Part shown: positions 8,675-16,300 of the stretch, in pieces | Numbering within the stretch: the first letter of the stretch is position 1 | Layout: each line of letters begins with the position of its first letter | Assembly: GCA_964594635.1 (NCBI GenBank) | Contig: CAZQMV010000007.1 | Coordinates: forward strand, 83,252-147,251 | Length of the DNA stretch: 64,000 nt | Origin: Berkiella sp964594635 | GTDB taxonomy: Bacteria > Pseudomonadota > Gammaproteobacteria > Berkiellales > Berkiellaceae | Reading direction: 5' to 3' | Notes under the pieces: model-generated | Told to the model about the DNA's origin: nothing | Databases searched by the model: none | Seen by the model: only the letters and a program-made list of their open reading frames with translations | Translations under genes and position numbers: made by a program

Positions 8675-10480
8675 ATGGAGCATATAAGAAACTTCTCAAT
8701 CATTGCTCACATTGATCATGGTAAATCAACGCTTTCTGACCGTTTAATTCAATATTGCGGCGGTTTGACAGCGCGCGAAATGCAAGAGCAGGTACTCGAT
8801 TCAATGGATATCGAGCGCGAAAGGGGTATTACCATCAAAGCCCAGAGCGTTACCCTTACCTATAAAGCGAAAAATAATGTAGAATATCAACTTAATTTTA
8901 TTGATACCCCGGGACATGTGGATTTCTCCTACGAAGTCTCTCGTTCCTTAGCGGCTTGTGAAGGGGCACTCTTGGTGGTCGATGCGGCCCAAGGGGTTGA
9001 GGCACAGACGGTGGCCAACTGCTATACCGCGCTTGAGCAGGGGCTTGAAGTGATCCCTGTTTTAAATAAGATTGATTTACCACAGGCCGATCCGGATAGA
9101 ATCAGCCATGAGATTGAAGAAATTATCGGTATCGACGCAACCGATGCCTTGCAAGTCAGCGCTAAGGCCGGCATTGGGATTGGTGAGCTGTTAGAAAGTC
9201 TTATTCAGCGGATCCCACCTCCCAAAGGTGATCCAGAGGGGGCATTACAAGCGCTGATTATCGATTCGTGGTTCGATAGTTATTTAGGGGTAGTGTCGTT
9301 AGTTCGGATTAAAAACGGCGAGTTAAAGAAAGGCGATAAAATTAAGATCATGTCCAGTGGCCGTGATTTTTTAGTGGATCACGTGGGGATCTTTACGCCG
9401 AAGAAAGCATTTAAAGAGACACTTAAAACCGGTGAAGTTGGTTTTATGGTGGCAGGGATCAAAGCGATTGATGGTGCGCCGGTGGGCGATACCATTACGC
9501 ATATGAAAAATCCCGCATTAACAGCACTGCCTGGTTTTACCAAAGTACAACCCAAAGTGTTTGCTGGTTTGTTTCCAGTAAACTCTGATGATTTTGAAGC
9601 GTTTCGTGAAGCGTTAGCCAAATTAAACTTAAATGATGCTTCGCTTTTTTATGAACCTGAAAATTCACAAGCCTTAGGCTTTGGTTTTCGTTGCGGCTTC
9701 TTAGGGATGCTGCATATGGAAATTATTCAGGAACGTTTAGAGCGCGAATATGATCTGGATCTGATTACAACTGCGCCGACTGTGGTTTATGAAGTGGTGA
9801 AAAAAGGCGGCGAAGTGATCAGGATCGATAATCCGGCTAAGTTGCCTGATCCAAGTCAAATCGAAGAAATGCGTGAACCCATTGTGGAAGCGCATATATT
9901 GGTGCCGCAAGAGTATTTAGGAAACGTGATCACGCTGTGTATTGAAAAGCGTGGCGTACAAACCAAAATGCTTTATTTGGGTTCTCAAGTGTCGTTAACG
10001 TATGAGATCCCCATGAACGAAGTGGTGTTGGATTTCTTCGATAAATTGAAATCGGTGAGCCGGGGCTATGCATCGTTGGATTATAACTTGCAACGTTTTC
10101 AAGCAGCGAATTTGGTTAAAATGGATATTTTAATCAACTCTGATGCAGTCGATGCTTTAGCACTGATTGTACACAGAGATAATGCATACAATCGTGGTCG
10201 TGATATCACGGTTAAAATGAAAGATTTAATTCCAAGACAAATGTTTGATGTGGCCATTCAAGCAGCTTTAGGTGGGCAGATTATTGCCAGAACCAGCGTG
10301 AAAGCGTTACGCAAAAATGTAACTGCCAAATGTTATGGGGGTGACGTTTCACGTAAACGTAAATTGCTCGATAAGCAAAAGAAAGGTAAAAAACGCATGA
10401 AACAAGTAGGGTCGGTTGAAATACCACAAGAAGCCTTTTTAGCGATTTTACAAGTATCAGATAGTAAGGACAAAAAATAA
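8675..10480 (+). CDS. lepA: Elongation factor 4 (LepA)
   Basis: A translational GTPase that binds ribosomes and helps recovery from stalled or mis-translocated states. The G motifs are all present: AHIDHGKST, DTPGHVDF, NKIDLP and a G5 VSAKAG. EF-G-like domains II, III and V and the LepA-specific C-terminal domain (NVTAKCYGGDVSRKRKLLDK) follow. At 601 residues it is full length. It starts an operon with lepB: its stop codon TAA and the lepB ATG share one base (10480). Confidence 0.98.
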   Translation: MEHIRNFSIIAHIDHGKSTLSDRLIQYCGGLTAREMQEQVLDSMDIERERGITIKAQSVTLTYKAKNNVEYQLNFIDTPGHVDFSYEVSRSLAACEGALLVVDAAQGVEAQTVANCYTALEQGLEVIPVLNKIDLPQADPDRISHEIEEIIGIDATDALQVSAKAGIGIGELLESLIQRIPPPKGDPEGALQALIIDSWFDSYLGVVSLVRIKNGELKKGDKIKIMSSGRDFLVDHVGIFTPKKAFKETLKTGEVGFMVAGIKAIDGAPVGDTITHMKNPALTALPGFTKVQPKVFAGLFPVNSDDFEAFREALAKLNLNDASLFYEPENSQALGFGFRCGFLGMLHMEIIQERLEREYDLDLITTAPTVVYEVVKKGGEVIRIDNPAKLPDPSQIEEMREPIVEAHILVPQEYLGNVITLCIEKRGVQTKMLYLGSQVSLTYEIPMNEVVLDFFDKLKSVSRGYASLDYNLQRFQAANLVKMDILINSDAVDALALIVHRDNAYNRGRDITVKMKDLIPRQMFDVAIQAALGGQIIARTSVKALRKNVTAKCYGGDVSRKRKLLDKQKKGKKRMKQVGSVEIPQEAFLAILQVSDSKDKK

Positions 10481-11274
10481 TGCCGATGTATATGGATTTT
10501 TCGGCCCTGTTGACGATCGGGACAGCCGTTTCAGGAGCAATATGGGCTGTTGATGTTCTGTTTTTTAAGAAAAAGCGTTTATTAGAAAATAATGAAACAA
10601 AAGATACCCATGAGCCGAAAATTGCGGAATATGCGCGGTCATTTTTTCCAATTTTATTGATTGTCCTTATTTTGCGTTCATTGATTGTAGAACCGTTTAG
10701 GATCCCTTCGGGTTCAATGAAACCCACGTTGTTAGAAGGTGATTTTATTCTGGTGAATAAATTTACCTATGGCTTACGGTTGCCAGTGACGGGAACAAAG
10801 TTTGTTAAAATGGGCGAACCAAAGCGTGGTGATATATTAGTATTTCGTTATCCCAAAGACACCTCAATTGATTTTATTAAACGAGTGGTCGGGGTGCCTG
10901 GTGATAAAATTAGTTACAAGGACAAAGTGCTTTATTTAAACGGTGAACCGGTTGCGCAAGAATATAATGGCAAAATGACAGATACCGGTCCGCGAGGACT
11001 AACGCGTGTCGTCAATCACTACAAAGAAAAGTTACCGAATAAAACGCATGATATTTTTGTGCAGCCAACAGAAGGTAAAGATCTTGAGGAAATAACCGTT
11101 CCTGAAGGTAAGTACTTTGTTTTAGGTGATAATCGAGACAACAGTGAAGATAGTCGTGTATGGGGTTTTGTGCCAGAAGAGCTTATTTTAGGTAAAGCGT
11201 TTTTTACTTGGTTAAGCTGGGATGGTGTTTCTAAAGACATTCGTTGGTCAAGAATAGGACATTCAATTGAGTAA
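10480..11274 (+). CDS. lepB: Signal peptidase I
   Basis: Removes signal peptides from exported proteins on the outer face of the inner membrane. It has two N-terminal hydrophobic segments (residues about 5-25 and 58-72, FPILLIVLILRSLIVEPF), then the catalytic Ser near residue 78 in RIPSGSMKPTLLEGDF and the catalytic Lys near 134 in DFIKRVVGVPGDK. Box E (VLGDNRDNSEDSR) is also clear. 264 residues fits the Legionella-type protein. It overlaps the lepA stop by one base. Confidence 0.97.
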   Translation: MPMYMDFSALLTIGTAVSGAIWAVDVLFFKKKRLLENNETKDTHEPKIAEYARSFFPILLIVLILRSLIVEPFRIPSGSMKPTLLEGDFILVNKFTYGLRLPVTGTKFVKMGEPKRGDILVFRYPKDTSIDFIKRVVGVPGDKISYKDKVLYLNGEPVAQEYNGKMTDTGPRGLTRVVNHYKEKLPNKTHDIFVQPTEGKDLEEITVPEGKYFVLGDNRDNSEDSRVWGFVPEELILGKAFFTWLSWDGVSKDIRWSRIGHSIE

Positions 11275-11284
11275 GGACAACACA

Positions 11285-11656
11285 ATGAAGACATTACCTG
11301 CTAAATTCAAGGGTGTGACATTACTTGGCATGTTAACTGCGGTATTGGTGATCTGTTTTAGTGTGATGTTGATAATTAAAGTGATACCGCCTTATATGCA
11401 AAACTTTGCAGTTAAAGATGCCTTAAGCGATATTGCAAAAGAACCTAATATTGCGCAAATGAGTAAAGCAAAAATCAAAGATAAGCTAGAGCGTCGCTTG
11501 CAAGTTGAAGGTATTAGCGCAGGTATTACTGATAATTTACTCATCGAAAAGAAAGATGGGAAAATGCATATGCTTTTAAAATATGAAAATAGAGTACCCG
11601 TTGTTGGCAATGTCGATTTTGTTTTTAAATTTGATGAACAGGTGAAAATCGAGTGA
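11285..11656 (+). CDS. DUF4845 family membrane-anchored protein
   Basis: A small protein (123 residues from the ATG at 11285) with one N-terminal membrane segment (GVTLLGMLTAVLVICFSVML) and a periplasmic domain matching DUF4845 (KVIPPYMQNFAVKDALSDIA at its start). Its function is unknown, but the family sits between lepB and rnc in many gammaproteobacteria. The TTG at 11267 would also open the frame inside lepB, but AAGGA before 11285 favours the ATG. Its TGA overlaps the GTG start of rnc. Confidence 0.85.
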   Translation: MKTLPAKFKGVTLLGMLTAVLVICFSVMLIIKVIPPYMQNFAVKDALSDIAKEPNIAQMSKAKIKDKLERRLQVEGISAGITDNLLIEKKDGKMHMLLKYENRVPVVGNVDFVFKFDEQVKIE

Positions 11657-12333
11657 GCATCGCTAAAAGGCTCGATTTATTAGAGCGTACTTTACAATAT
11701 GAATTTAAAGACAAAGCACTCTTGACGCGTGCTTTAACGCATAAAAGTGCTCATTTCCAGCATAATGAACGCTTTGAGTTTCTAGGTGATGCGATTTTAA
11801 ATTGTGTGGTTGCTGATTTATTATTTGCGCAATTTCAAAGCGCCACAGAAGGCGAATTAACTCGCGCTCGCGCAAGTCTTGTCAACCAAACCACTCTTGC
11901 GAAAATGGCTCAAGAAATGATGTTGGGTGATTATTTACGTTTAGGCATGGGCGAGCAAAAAAGTGGCGGATTTCGCCGCGACTCCATATTAGCCGATGCC
12001 TTAGAAGCTATTTTAGGTGCTATCTATTTGGATAGTGGCTTTACCAGCGTTTATGAAACTGTTCGTCTTTGGTATACGAGCCGCCTTGCTATTTTAAATC
12101 CAGATGAGCAAGAAAAAGATCCCAAAACACAGTTGCAAGAATGGTTACAAGCAAATCAAAAGCCTTTACCCAAATACCAAGTCGTTGCCATGGTAGGAGA
12201 ACCCCATGCGCAAGTTTTTACCGTCATTTGTGAGATAGCGGAATTATCTCTTTTAGTTGAAGGGCAAGGAACAAGTCGACGCATTGCCGAGCAGAAGTGT
12301 GCCCGTAAAATTTTGGAGATAATTAAATGTTAG
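11653..12333 (+). CDS. rnc: Ribonuclease III
   Basis: Cleaves double-stranded RNA, including rRNA precursors. The catalytic domain has the signature HNERFEFLGDAILN and the second acidic patch ADALEAILGAIYLD; the C-terminal dsRNA-binding domain runs from DPKTQLQEWLQ to the end (GTSRRIAEQKCARKILE). Start is GTG at 11653 in a GTGA overlap with DUF4845. Length of 226 residues is standard. era overlaps its last 7 bases. Confidence 0.97.
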   Translation: MSIAKRLDLLERTLQYEFKDKALLTRALTHKSAHFQHNERFEFLGDAILNCVVADLLFAQFQSATEGELTRARASLVNQTTLAKMAQEMMLGDYLRLGMGEQKSGGFRRDSILADALEAILGAIYLDSGFTSVYETVRLWYTSRLAILNPDEQEKDPKTQLQEWLQANQKPLPKYQVVAMVGEPHAQVFTVICEIAELSLLVEGQGTSRRIAEQKCARKILEIIKC

Positions 12334-13364
12334 ATGATGACAAAGAAATCGTAGTCGATATAGAAATTGAAGTCGATGATGAAATTGAAATGGAAGTCGA
12401 TGATGAAGTCGATGATATCGATGAAACTGAAATAGAAGATTGCGAAATAACGGTATCAGATGAAGAAATAGTATATGACACCCGTTGTGGTTTTATGGCG
12501 ATTGTGGGACGACCCAATGTAGGTAAATCTTCATTGTTAAATGAAATTTTAGGTCAGAAGGTAAGTATTACCAGCTTTAAGCCGCAAACCACTCGCCATC
12601 AAATTTTAGGCATTAAAACAGAACAAAAAACCCAGGTCGTATATGTCGATACGCCTGGCATTCACCATGGTGCACATAAAGCACTGAATCGCCAAATGAA
12701 TAAAGTCGCAAACCAAGCGATGTTAGACGTCAATGGCATCATTTTTGTGATTGAAGCCCTAAAATGGACACAAGAAGACGACAAAGTTTTACAAATGGTT
12801 TTAAATCACAGTGCGCCGGTATTAGTCGCTATTAATAAAATTGATTTGGTGAAAGAAAAAGGTCAATTATTAGCCTTTATGCAAGAGGTAAGCGAAAAAT
12901 TACCTAATGCTGAAATGATCCCTTTATCCGTTAGAAAGCGCCAACAAATTACCGCAATTGAACAGTGGGTTGATAAACACGTTCCTAATAGTCCTTTTTA
13001 TTTTCCAGAAGATCAGCTCTTCAATCACACTGAACGGTTTCATCTGTCCGAAATCATTCGTGAAAAGTTGATGCGCTTATTAGGACAAGAGCTGCCTTAT
13101 GCCATTGATGTCCAAATCGAAGCATTGGAACATCAAGACAGTATTATTCATATCCATGCATTGATTTATGCAGAACGTGAGGGACAAAAGCCTATCATTG
13201 TGGGTAAAAATGGCCAAATGCTAAGAGAAGTGGGTACCAAGGCCCGTGAAGAAATGGAACGCTTTTATGGTAAGAAAGTGTGCTTGAAACTGTGGGTTAA
13301 AGTCAGAGAAGGGTGGTCAGATAACCGCCGTGCCTTACAAGAATTGGGATATGTGAGTGGTTGA
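12327..13364 (+). CDS. era: GTPase Era with acidic N-terminal extension
   Basis: Era binds 16S rRNA and supports 30S subunit maturation. G motifs are complete: GRPNVGKSSLL, DTPGIHHGAH, NKIDLVK; the C-terminal KH domain is at KPIIVGKNGQMLREVGTKAR. The Era core starts at about residue 52 (TRCGFMAIVG). The preceding ~51 residues are almost only Asp, Glu, Val and Ile (VDDEIEMEVDDEVDDIDETE), which the ordinary ~300-residue Era lacks. The ATG at 12327 overlaps rnc by 7 bases. No better internal start with a ribosome site is evident, so the extension is probably real. Confidence 0.95.
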   Translation: MLDDDKEIVVDIEIEVDDEIEMEVDDEVDDIDETEIEDCEITVSDEEIVYDTRCGFMAIVGRPNVGKSSLLNEILGQKVSITSFKPQTTRHQILGIKTEQKTQVVYVDTPGIHHGAHKALNRQMNKVANQAMLDVNGIIFVIEALKWTQEDDKVLQMVLNHSAPVLVAINKIDLVKEKGQLLAFMQEVSEKLPNAEMIPLSVRKRQQITAIEQWVDKHVPNSPFYFPEDQLFNHTERFHLSEIIREKLMRLLGQELPYAIDVQIEALEHQDSIIHIHALIYAEREGQKPIIVGKNGQMLREVGTKAREEMERFYGKKVCLKLWVKVREGWSDNRRALQELGYVSG

Positions 13365-14058
13365 CGCCTATATTCTGCATAGTCGTCCCTTTAGAGATTC
13401 AAGCGCTATTTTAGATTGTATTAGTGCGGAGCACGGCTTAATTTCCGTTGTTGCCAAAGGGATCAAAAGACCACGTTCCAGGTGGTATAGTTATGCGCAA
13501 CCCTTTATGCGATTAGAGATGACTTGGATAGGCAAAGGCGAGCTCAAAACACTGACTCAAGTTGAAGCTGAGTCTCTGTATCCAAAACTCATGGGGGTCA
13601 AAATCAAATTAGGACTCTATATGAATGAGTTACTTATTCGATTATTTGCAGAGATGGATCCGCACCCTGAATTGTTTGCAATATATGATACGACCCTGAC
13701 AAAAATCGCAAAAAGCAATTGCCCTGCTGATGATGAAACCAATTTGCGTGAATTCGAATATCAGTTATTAGCAGAATTAGGTTATGGCTTCGATCTGGAA
13801 AAAGAGATCGTGCCAGAGTTGTTGTATGGCTTTGAACCCGGTGTGGGTATTGTAGAAGCAAAAATTCTGCGAGGCCCAGAACAGGTGGTTGTCTCAGGCG
13901 CGAGCATTCTTGCGCTTGCAAACCAGCAATTTGATTCCGAGGCACAGCGCCTTGAAGCCAAAAAGCTCATGCGCTCTATATTGCATTATTACTTGGGCAA
14001 TAAGCCCATACAAAGCCGTAAACTTTTTTATCATAAGCCAACAGAGACTTTGAGGTAA
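13357..14058 (+). CDS. recO: DNA repair protein RecO
   Basis: Mediator that loads RecA at gaps in the RecF pathway. It has the N-terminal OB fold (AYILHSRPFRDSSAILDC, GLISVVAKGIKRPRSRW) and a helical C-terminal region (FEYQLLAELGYGFDLE, RSILHYYLGNKPIQSRKLF). 233 residues is normal. The GTG start at 13357 overlaps the end of era by 8 bases, indicating coupling. Confidence 0.94.
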   Translation: MVDAYILHSRPFRDSSAILDCISAEHGLISVVAKGIKRPRSRWYSYAQPFMRLEMTWIGKGELKTLTQVEAESLYPKLMGVKIKLGLYMNELLIRLFAEMDPHPELFAIYDTTLTKIAKSNCPADDETNLREFEYQLLAELGYGFDLEKEIVPELLYGFEPGVGIVEAKILRGPEQVVVSGASILALANQQFDSEAQRLEAKKLMRSILHYYLGNKPIQSRKLFYHKPTETLR

Positions 14059-14061
14059 ATT

Positions 14062-14811
14062 ATGTCTGTAGCGTTGCCAATTTTTCTTGGAGTTAATGTC
14101 GATCATGTGGCGACCCTGCGACAAGCAAGACGGGTCGAGTATCCTGATCCTGTTTATTGTGCACTTATTGCCGAAGACAATGGCGCTGACGGGATCACCG
14201 TTCATTTGCGTGAAGACAAGCGCCATATTCAACCACGCGATGTGACGTTATTAAAACAAGTTATCAAAACTCACTTAAATTTTGAAATGGCTGCAACCGA
14301 CGATATGGTTGAGTTTGCGCTAGAGGTTCTACCCACGTATTGCTGTATTGTTCCTGAAAGCCGTACTGAAATTACGACTGAAGGGGGATTGGCGGTAACC
14401 GAAATCCGAGATTATTTAACCAAAATCATTGAACGTTTAACTGCAAAACAGATACAAGTTTCTTTATTTATTGATGCGAATATTGAACAAATCAATGCTG
14501 CCAAACAAGTTGGCGCAACCATTATCGAGTTGCATACAGGCCCTTATTCGCATACCGAGAAAGGGACTAAAGAACGCCAAGCTAAACTCACGCAGTTGCA
14601 AGTTGCTGCAAAGCATGCTCACAGTATTGGTTTGCAAGTGAATGCAGGTCATGGTCTTCATTATCATAATGTGTGGGATGTCGCCGCCATTCCTGAAATC
14701 ACCGAATTAAATATTGGACATGCGATTGTTTCGCATTCATTGGTTGTTGGTTTTGCCCAAGCCGTTTCACAAATGAAAGCGATCATGATGCAAGCGCGTG
14801 GGTTTAAGTAA
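14062..14811 (+). CDS. pdxJ: Pyridoxine 5'-phosphate synthase
   Basis: Condenses 1-deoxyxylulose 5-phosphate with 3-amino-2-oxopropyl phosphate to pyridoxine 5'-phosphate, the last ring-forming step of de novo vitamin B6 synthesis. The TIM-barrel signature is at the start (LGVNVDHVATLRQARRVEYP), with HLREDKRHIQ, ELHTGPYS and NAGHGLHYHNV in order. 249 residues, full length. It lies 3 bases after recO, and its TAA overlaps the acpS ATG by one base. Confidence 0.97.
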   Translation: MSVALPIFLGVNVDHVATLRQARRVEYPDPVYCALIAEDNGADGITVHLREDKRHIQPRDVTLLKQVIKTHLNFEMAATDDMVEFALEVLPTYCCIVPESRTEITTEGGLAVTEIRDYLTKIIERLTAKQIQVSLFIDANIEQINAAKQVGATIIELHTGPYSHTEKGTKERQAKLTQLQVAAKHAHSIGLQVNAGHGLHYHNVWDVAAIPEITELNIGHAIVSHSLVVGFAQAVSQMKAIMMQARGFK

Positions 14812-15182
14812 TGCACGGTATTGGCACTGATCTTGTTGAAATCGCGAGAATTGCTTCGTTATATGAGCGATTTGGTGATCGTTTTGCCAAACGTATTTTA
14901 TCAGCGGATGAATACGCGATATTTGTGCGTCAACACTATTCGATACCTTTTTTAGCTAAACGTTTTGCAGGTAAGGAAGCGGTTGCGAAAGCTTTAGGAA
15001 CGGGTATTGGTGCACAAGTGGCGTTTACAGATATCAGCATCACTAATGAACCCAATGGCCGTCCCACTGTTGAATTGTTAGGCAATGCTCACGCATTATT
15101 AAAAGAACTTAACATCAAACACTTAGCCATTAGTTTATCTGATGAAAAGCACTATGCTTTAGCATTTGCTATAGCTACTTAA
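14811..15182 (+). CDS. acpS: Holo-[acyl-carrier-protein] synthase
   Basis: Transfers 4'-phosphopantetheine from CoA to acyl carrier protein. Both signatures are present: GIGTDLVEIARI at the N-terminus (metal-binding Asp) and FLAKRFAGKEAVAKALGTGI. 123 residues is standard. It is the last gene of the run that starts at lepA; its end overlaps the converging unknown gene by 4 bases. Confidence 0.96.
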   Translation: MHGIGTDLVEIARIASLYERFGDRFAKRILSADEYAIFVRQHYSIPFLAKRFAGKEAVAKALGTGIGAQVAFTDISITNEPNGRPTVELLGNAHALLKELNIKHLAISLSDEKHYALAFAIAT

Positions 15183-16015
15183 TTTCGAAAACTCTTCTTC
15201 CTACTGTTATCCTGTTTTTCTTCTGTGGTGGCGGTAGTTTGACTTTGTTTTTTTTGTGATGCTTTAAAGCCGGTAGTCATTGTTCTTCGTTGAGGTATAT
15301 CAGGAAGAGGGGGGAGTGTCACCTCTTTGCCATTCATGATAACAGTTGGTGCGGGTATTTTTTGTGCAAGAAGATTCCTTCTTTCAGTGAGTTCAGGATT
15401 AAGAAGCGGCATTTGTTGTTTTGCTTTTTGTGCTTTTATTTCAGCATCTAATGAATTTTCAATTTGGTTCATGCCGATCATTGCCTTTATGGTTTTTAAA
15501 CTTGATTGAAACTCTGAAGGGGTTATGGTATTTTTATTCGCTTTTATTGCATTCATTGCTTTGCTTTTATCCAGTTTCTTACCTTCATAGGTGCCTTTAG
15601 TTATCATATATTCCACTAATGCAATGGATCCTTGGTCTTTTGTTTGAATAGCAGTATATAAGTCTGATTTTGCGGCATGCATTAATTTTTGCCCTATTAC
15701 TTTTAATGATTCTTCAGCTTGTTCTTTACTCATTTTGCCGCTGTTTACCATTGCTGCGTGTTTGGCGATTTCACTCTTGAGATCACTTTCTATTTTATCT
15801 TTTATCGCCATGTATTGTTTATCAAAATGATTAATGATTTTTTCAGTGCTCTTTTCTTTTGTATCCGAAGGAGATATTCCATAAAGTTCATTAAGATGCT
15901 CCAATCTACTCTGTAAGACTGGGTGATTTTTGTGTAATCTCAAAACGACTTTAACTCTATCCTGTGTATTTTTAGCAGAATCATCATTACTTTTTAGCTT
16001 TTTAAAAAAATTCAT
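15179..16015 (-). CDS. Unknown charged helical protein; possible effector
   Basis: I recognise no family. The 278-residue protein is Lys/Glu/Gln-rich and mainly helical, with the segment HPVLQSRLEHLNELYGISPS near the N-terminus and a disordered, basic C-terminal tail (TGFKASQKKQSQTTATTEEK). No signal peptide or membrane segment. It is a single minus-strand gene, converging with acpS. Its composition is AT-richer than the flanking housekeeping genes. The layout resembles Dot/Icm effectors of Legionellales (soluble, unique, coiled-coil-prone, charged tail), but that is inference. Confidence 0.6.
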   Translation of the reverse strand: MNFFKKLKSNDDSAKNTQDRVKVVLRLHKNHPVLQSRLEHLNELYGISPSDTKEKSTEKIINHFDKQYMAIKDKIESDLKSEIAKHAAMVNSGKMSKEQAEESLKVIGQKLMHAAKSDLYTAIQTKDQGSIALVEYMITKGTYEGKKLDKSKAMNAIKANKNTITPSEFQSSLKTIKAMIGMNQIENSLDAEIKAQKAKQQMPLLNPELTERRNLLAQKIPAPTVIMNGKEVTLPPLPDIPQRRTMTTGFKASQKKQSQTTATTEEKQDNSRKKSFRN

Positions 16016-16300
16016 TAAAAAAACCTTTAAATATGACTTTCATAAAAATTGGACAATTATTTATCACAATAGTTCAAAATAACTGTTAACTTTTATGTGT
16101 ATCTAAGGTTGTTTTTATTTGACCTTCTACCAAACATCCGGGGCATAGGCGAGCAAGTTGCCTTCACCCAAATCAGTATAAAGCTCATACTTTGTTTGCA
16201 GCTAAGATCAACGTGGTAAAAGTAAGAGACTTTAGAATTTCTCATTAAGCGTATTATTACAGTCATTCTTTATTTTATGATCAGCAGCAATACAGAGTCC
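16016..16300. other. 285-base spacer with no recognised gene
   Basis: AT-rich spacer between the unknown gene at 15179 and the sensor-kinase 3' end. The left part should carry the promoter of the 15179 gene. A short minus-strand frame (16201-16127) reads QTKYELYTDLGEGNLLAYAP before a stop, in a coding-like style, with stops upstream; it may be the tail of a lost gene. Nothing else is supported. Confidence 0.4.

Noticed and set aside
10281..10727. 148-codon minus-strand frame across lepA and lepB
   Set aside because: Antisense to two certain genes, with no coding-like composition or start signal.
12323..12517. Minus-strand Ser/Ile-rich frame
   Set aside because: Complement of the acidic start of era; low complexity only.
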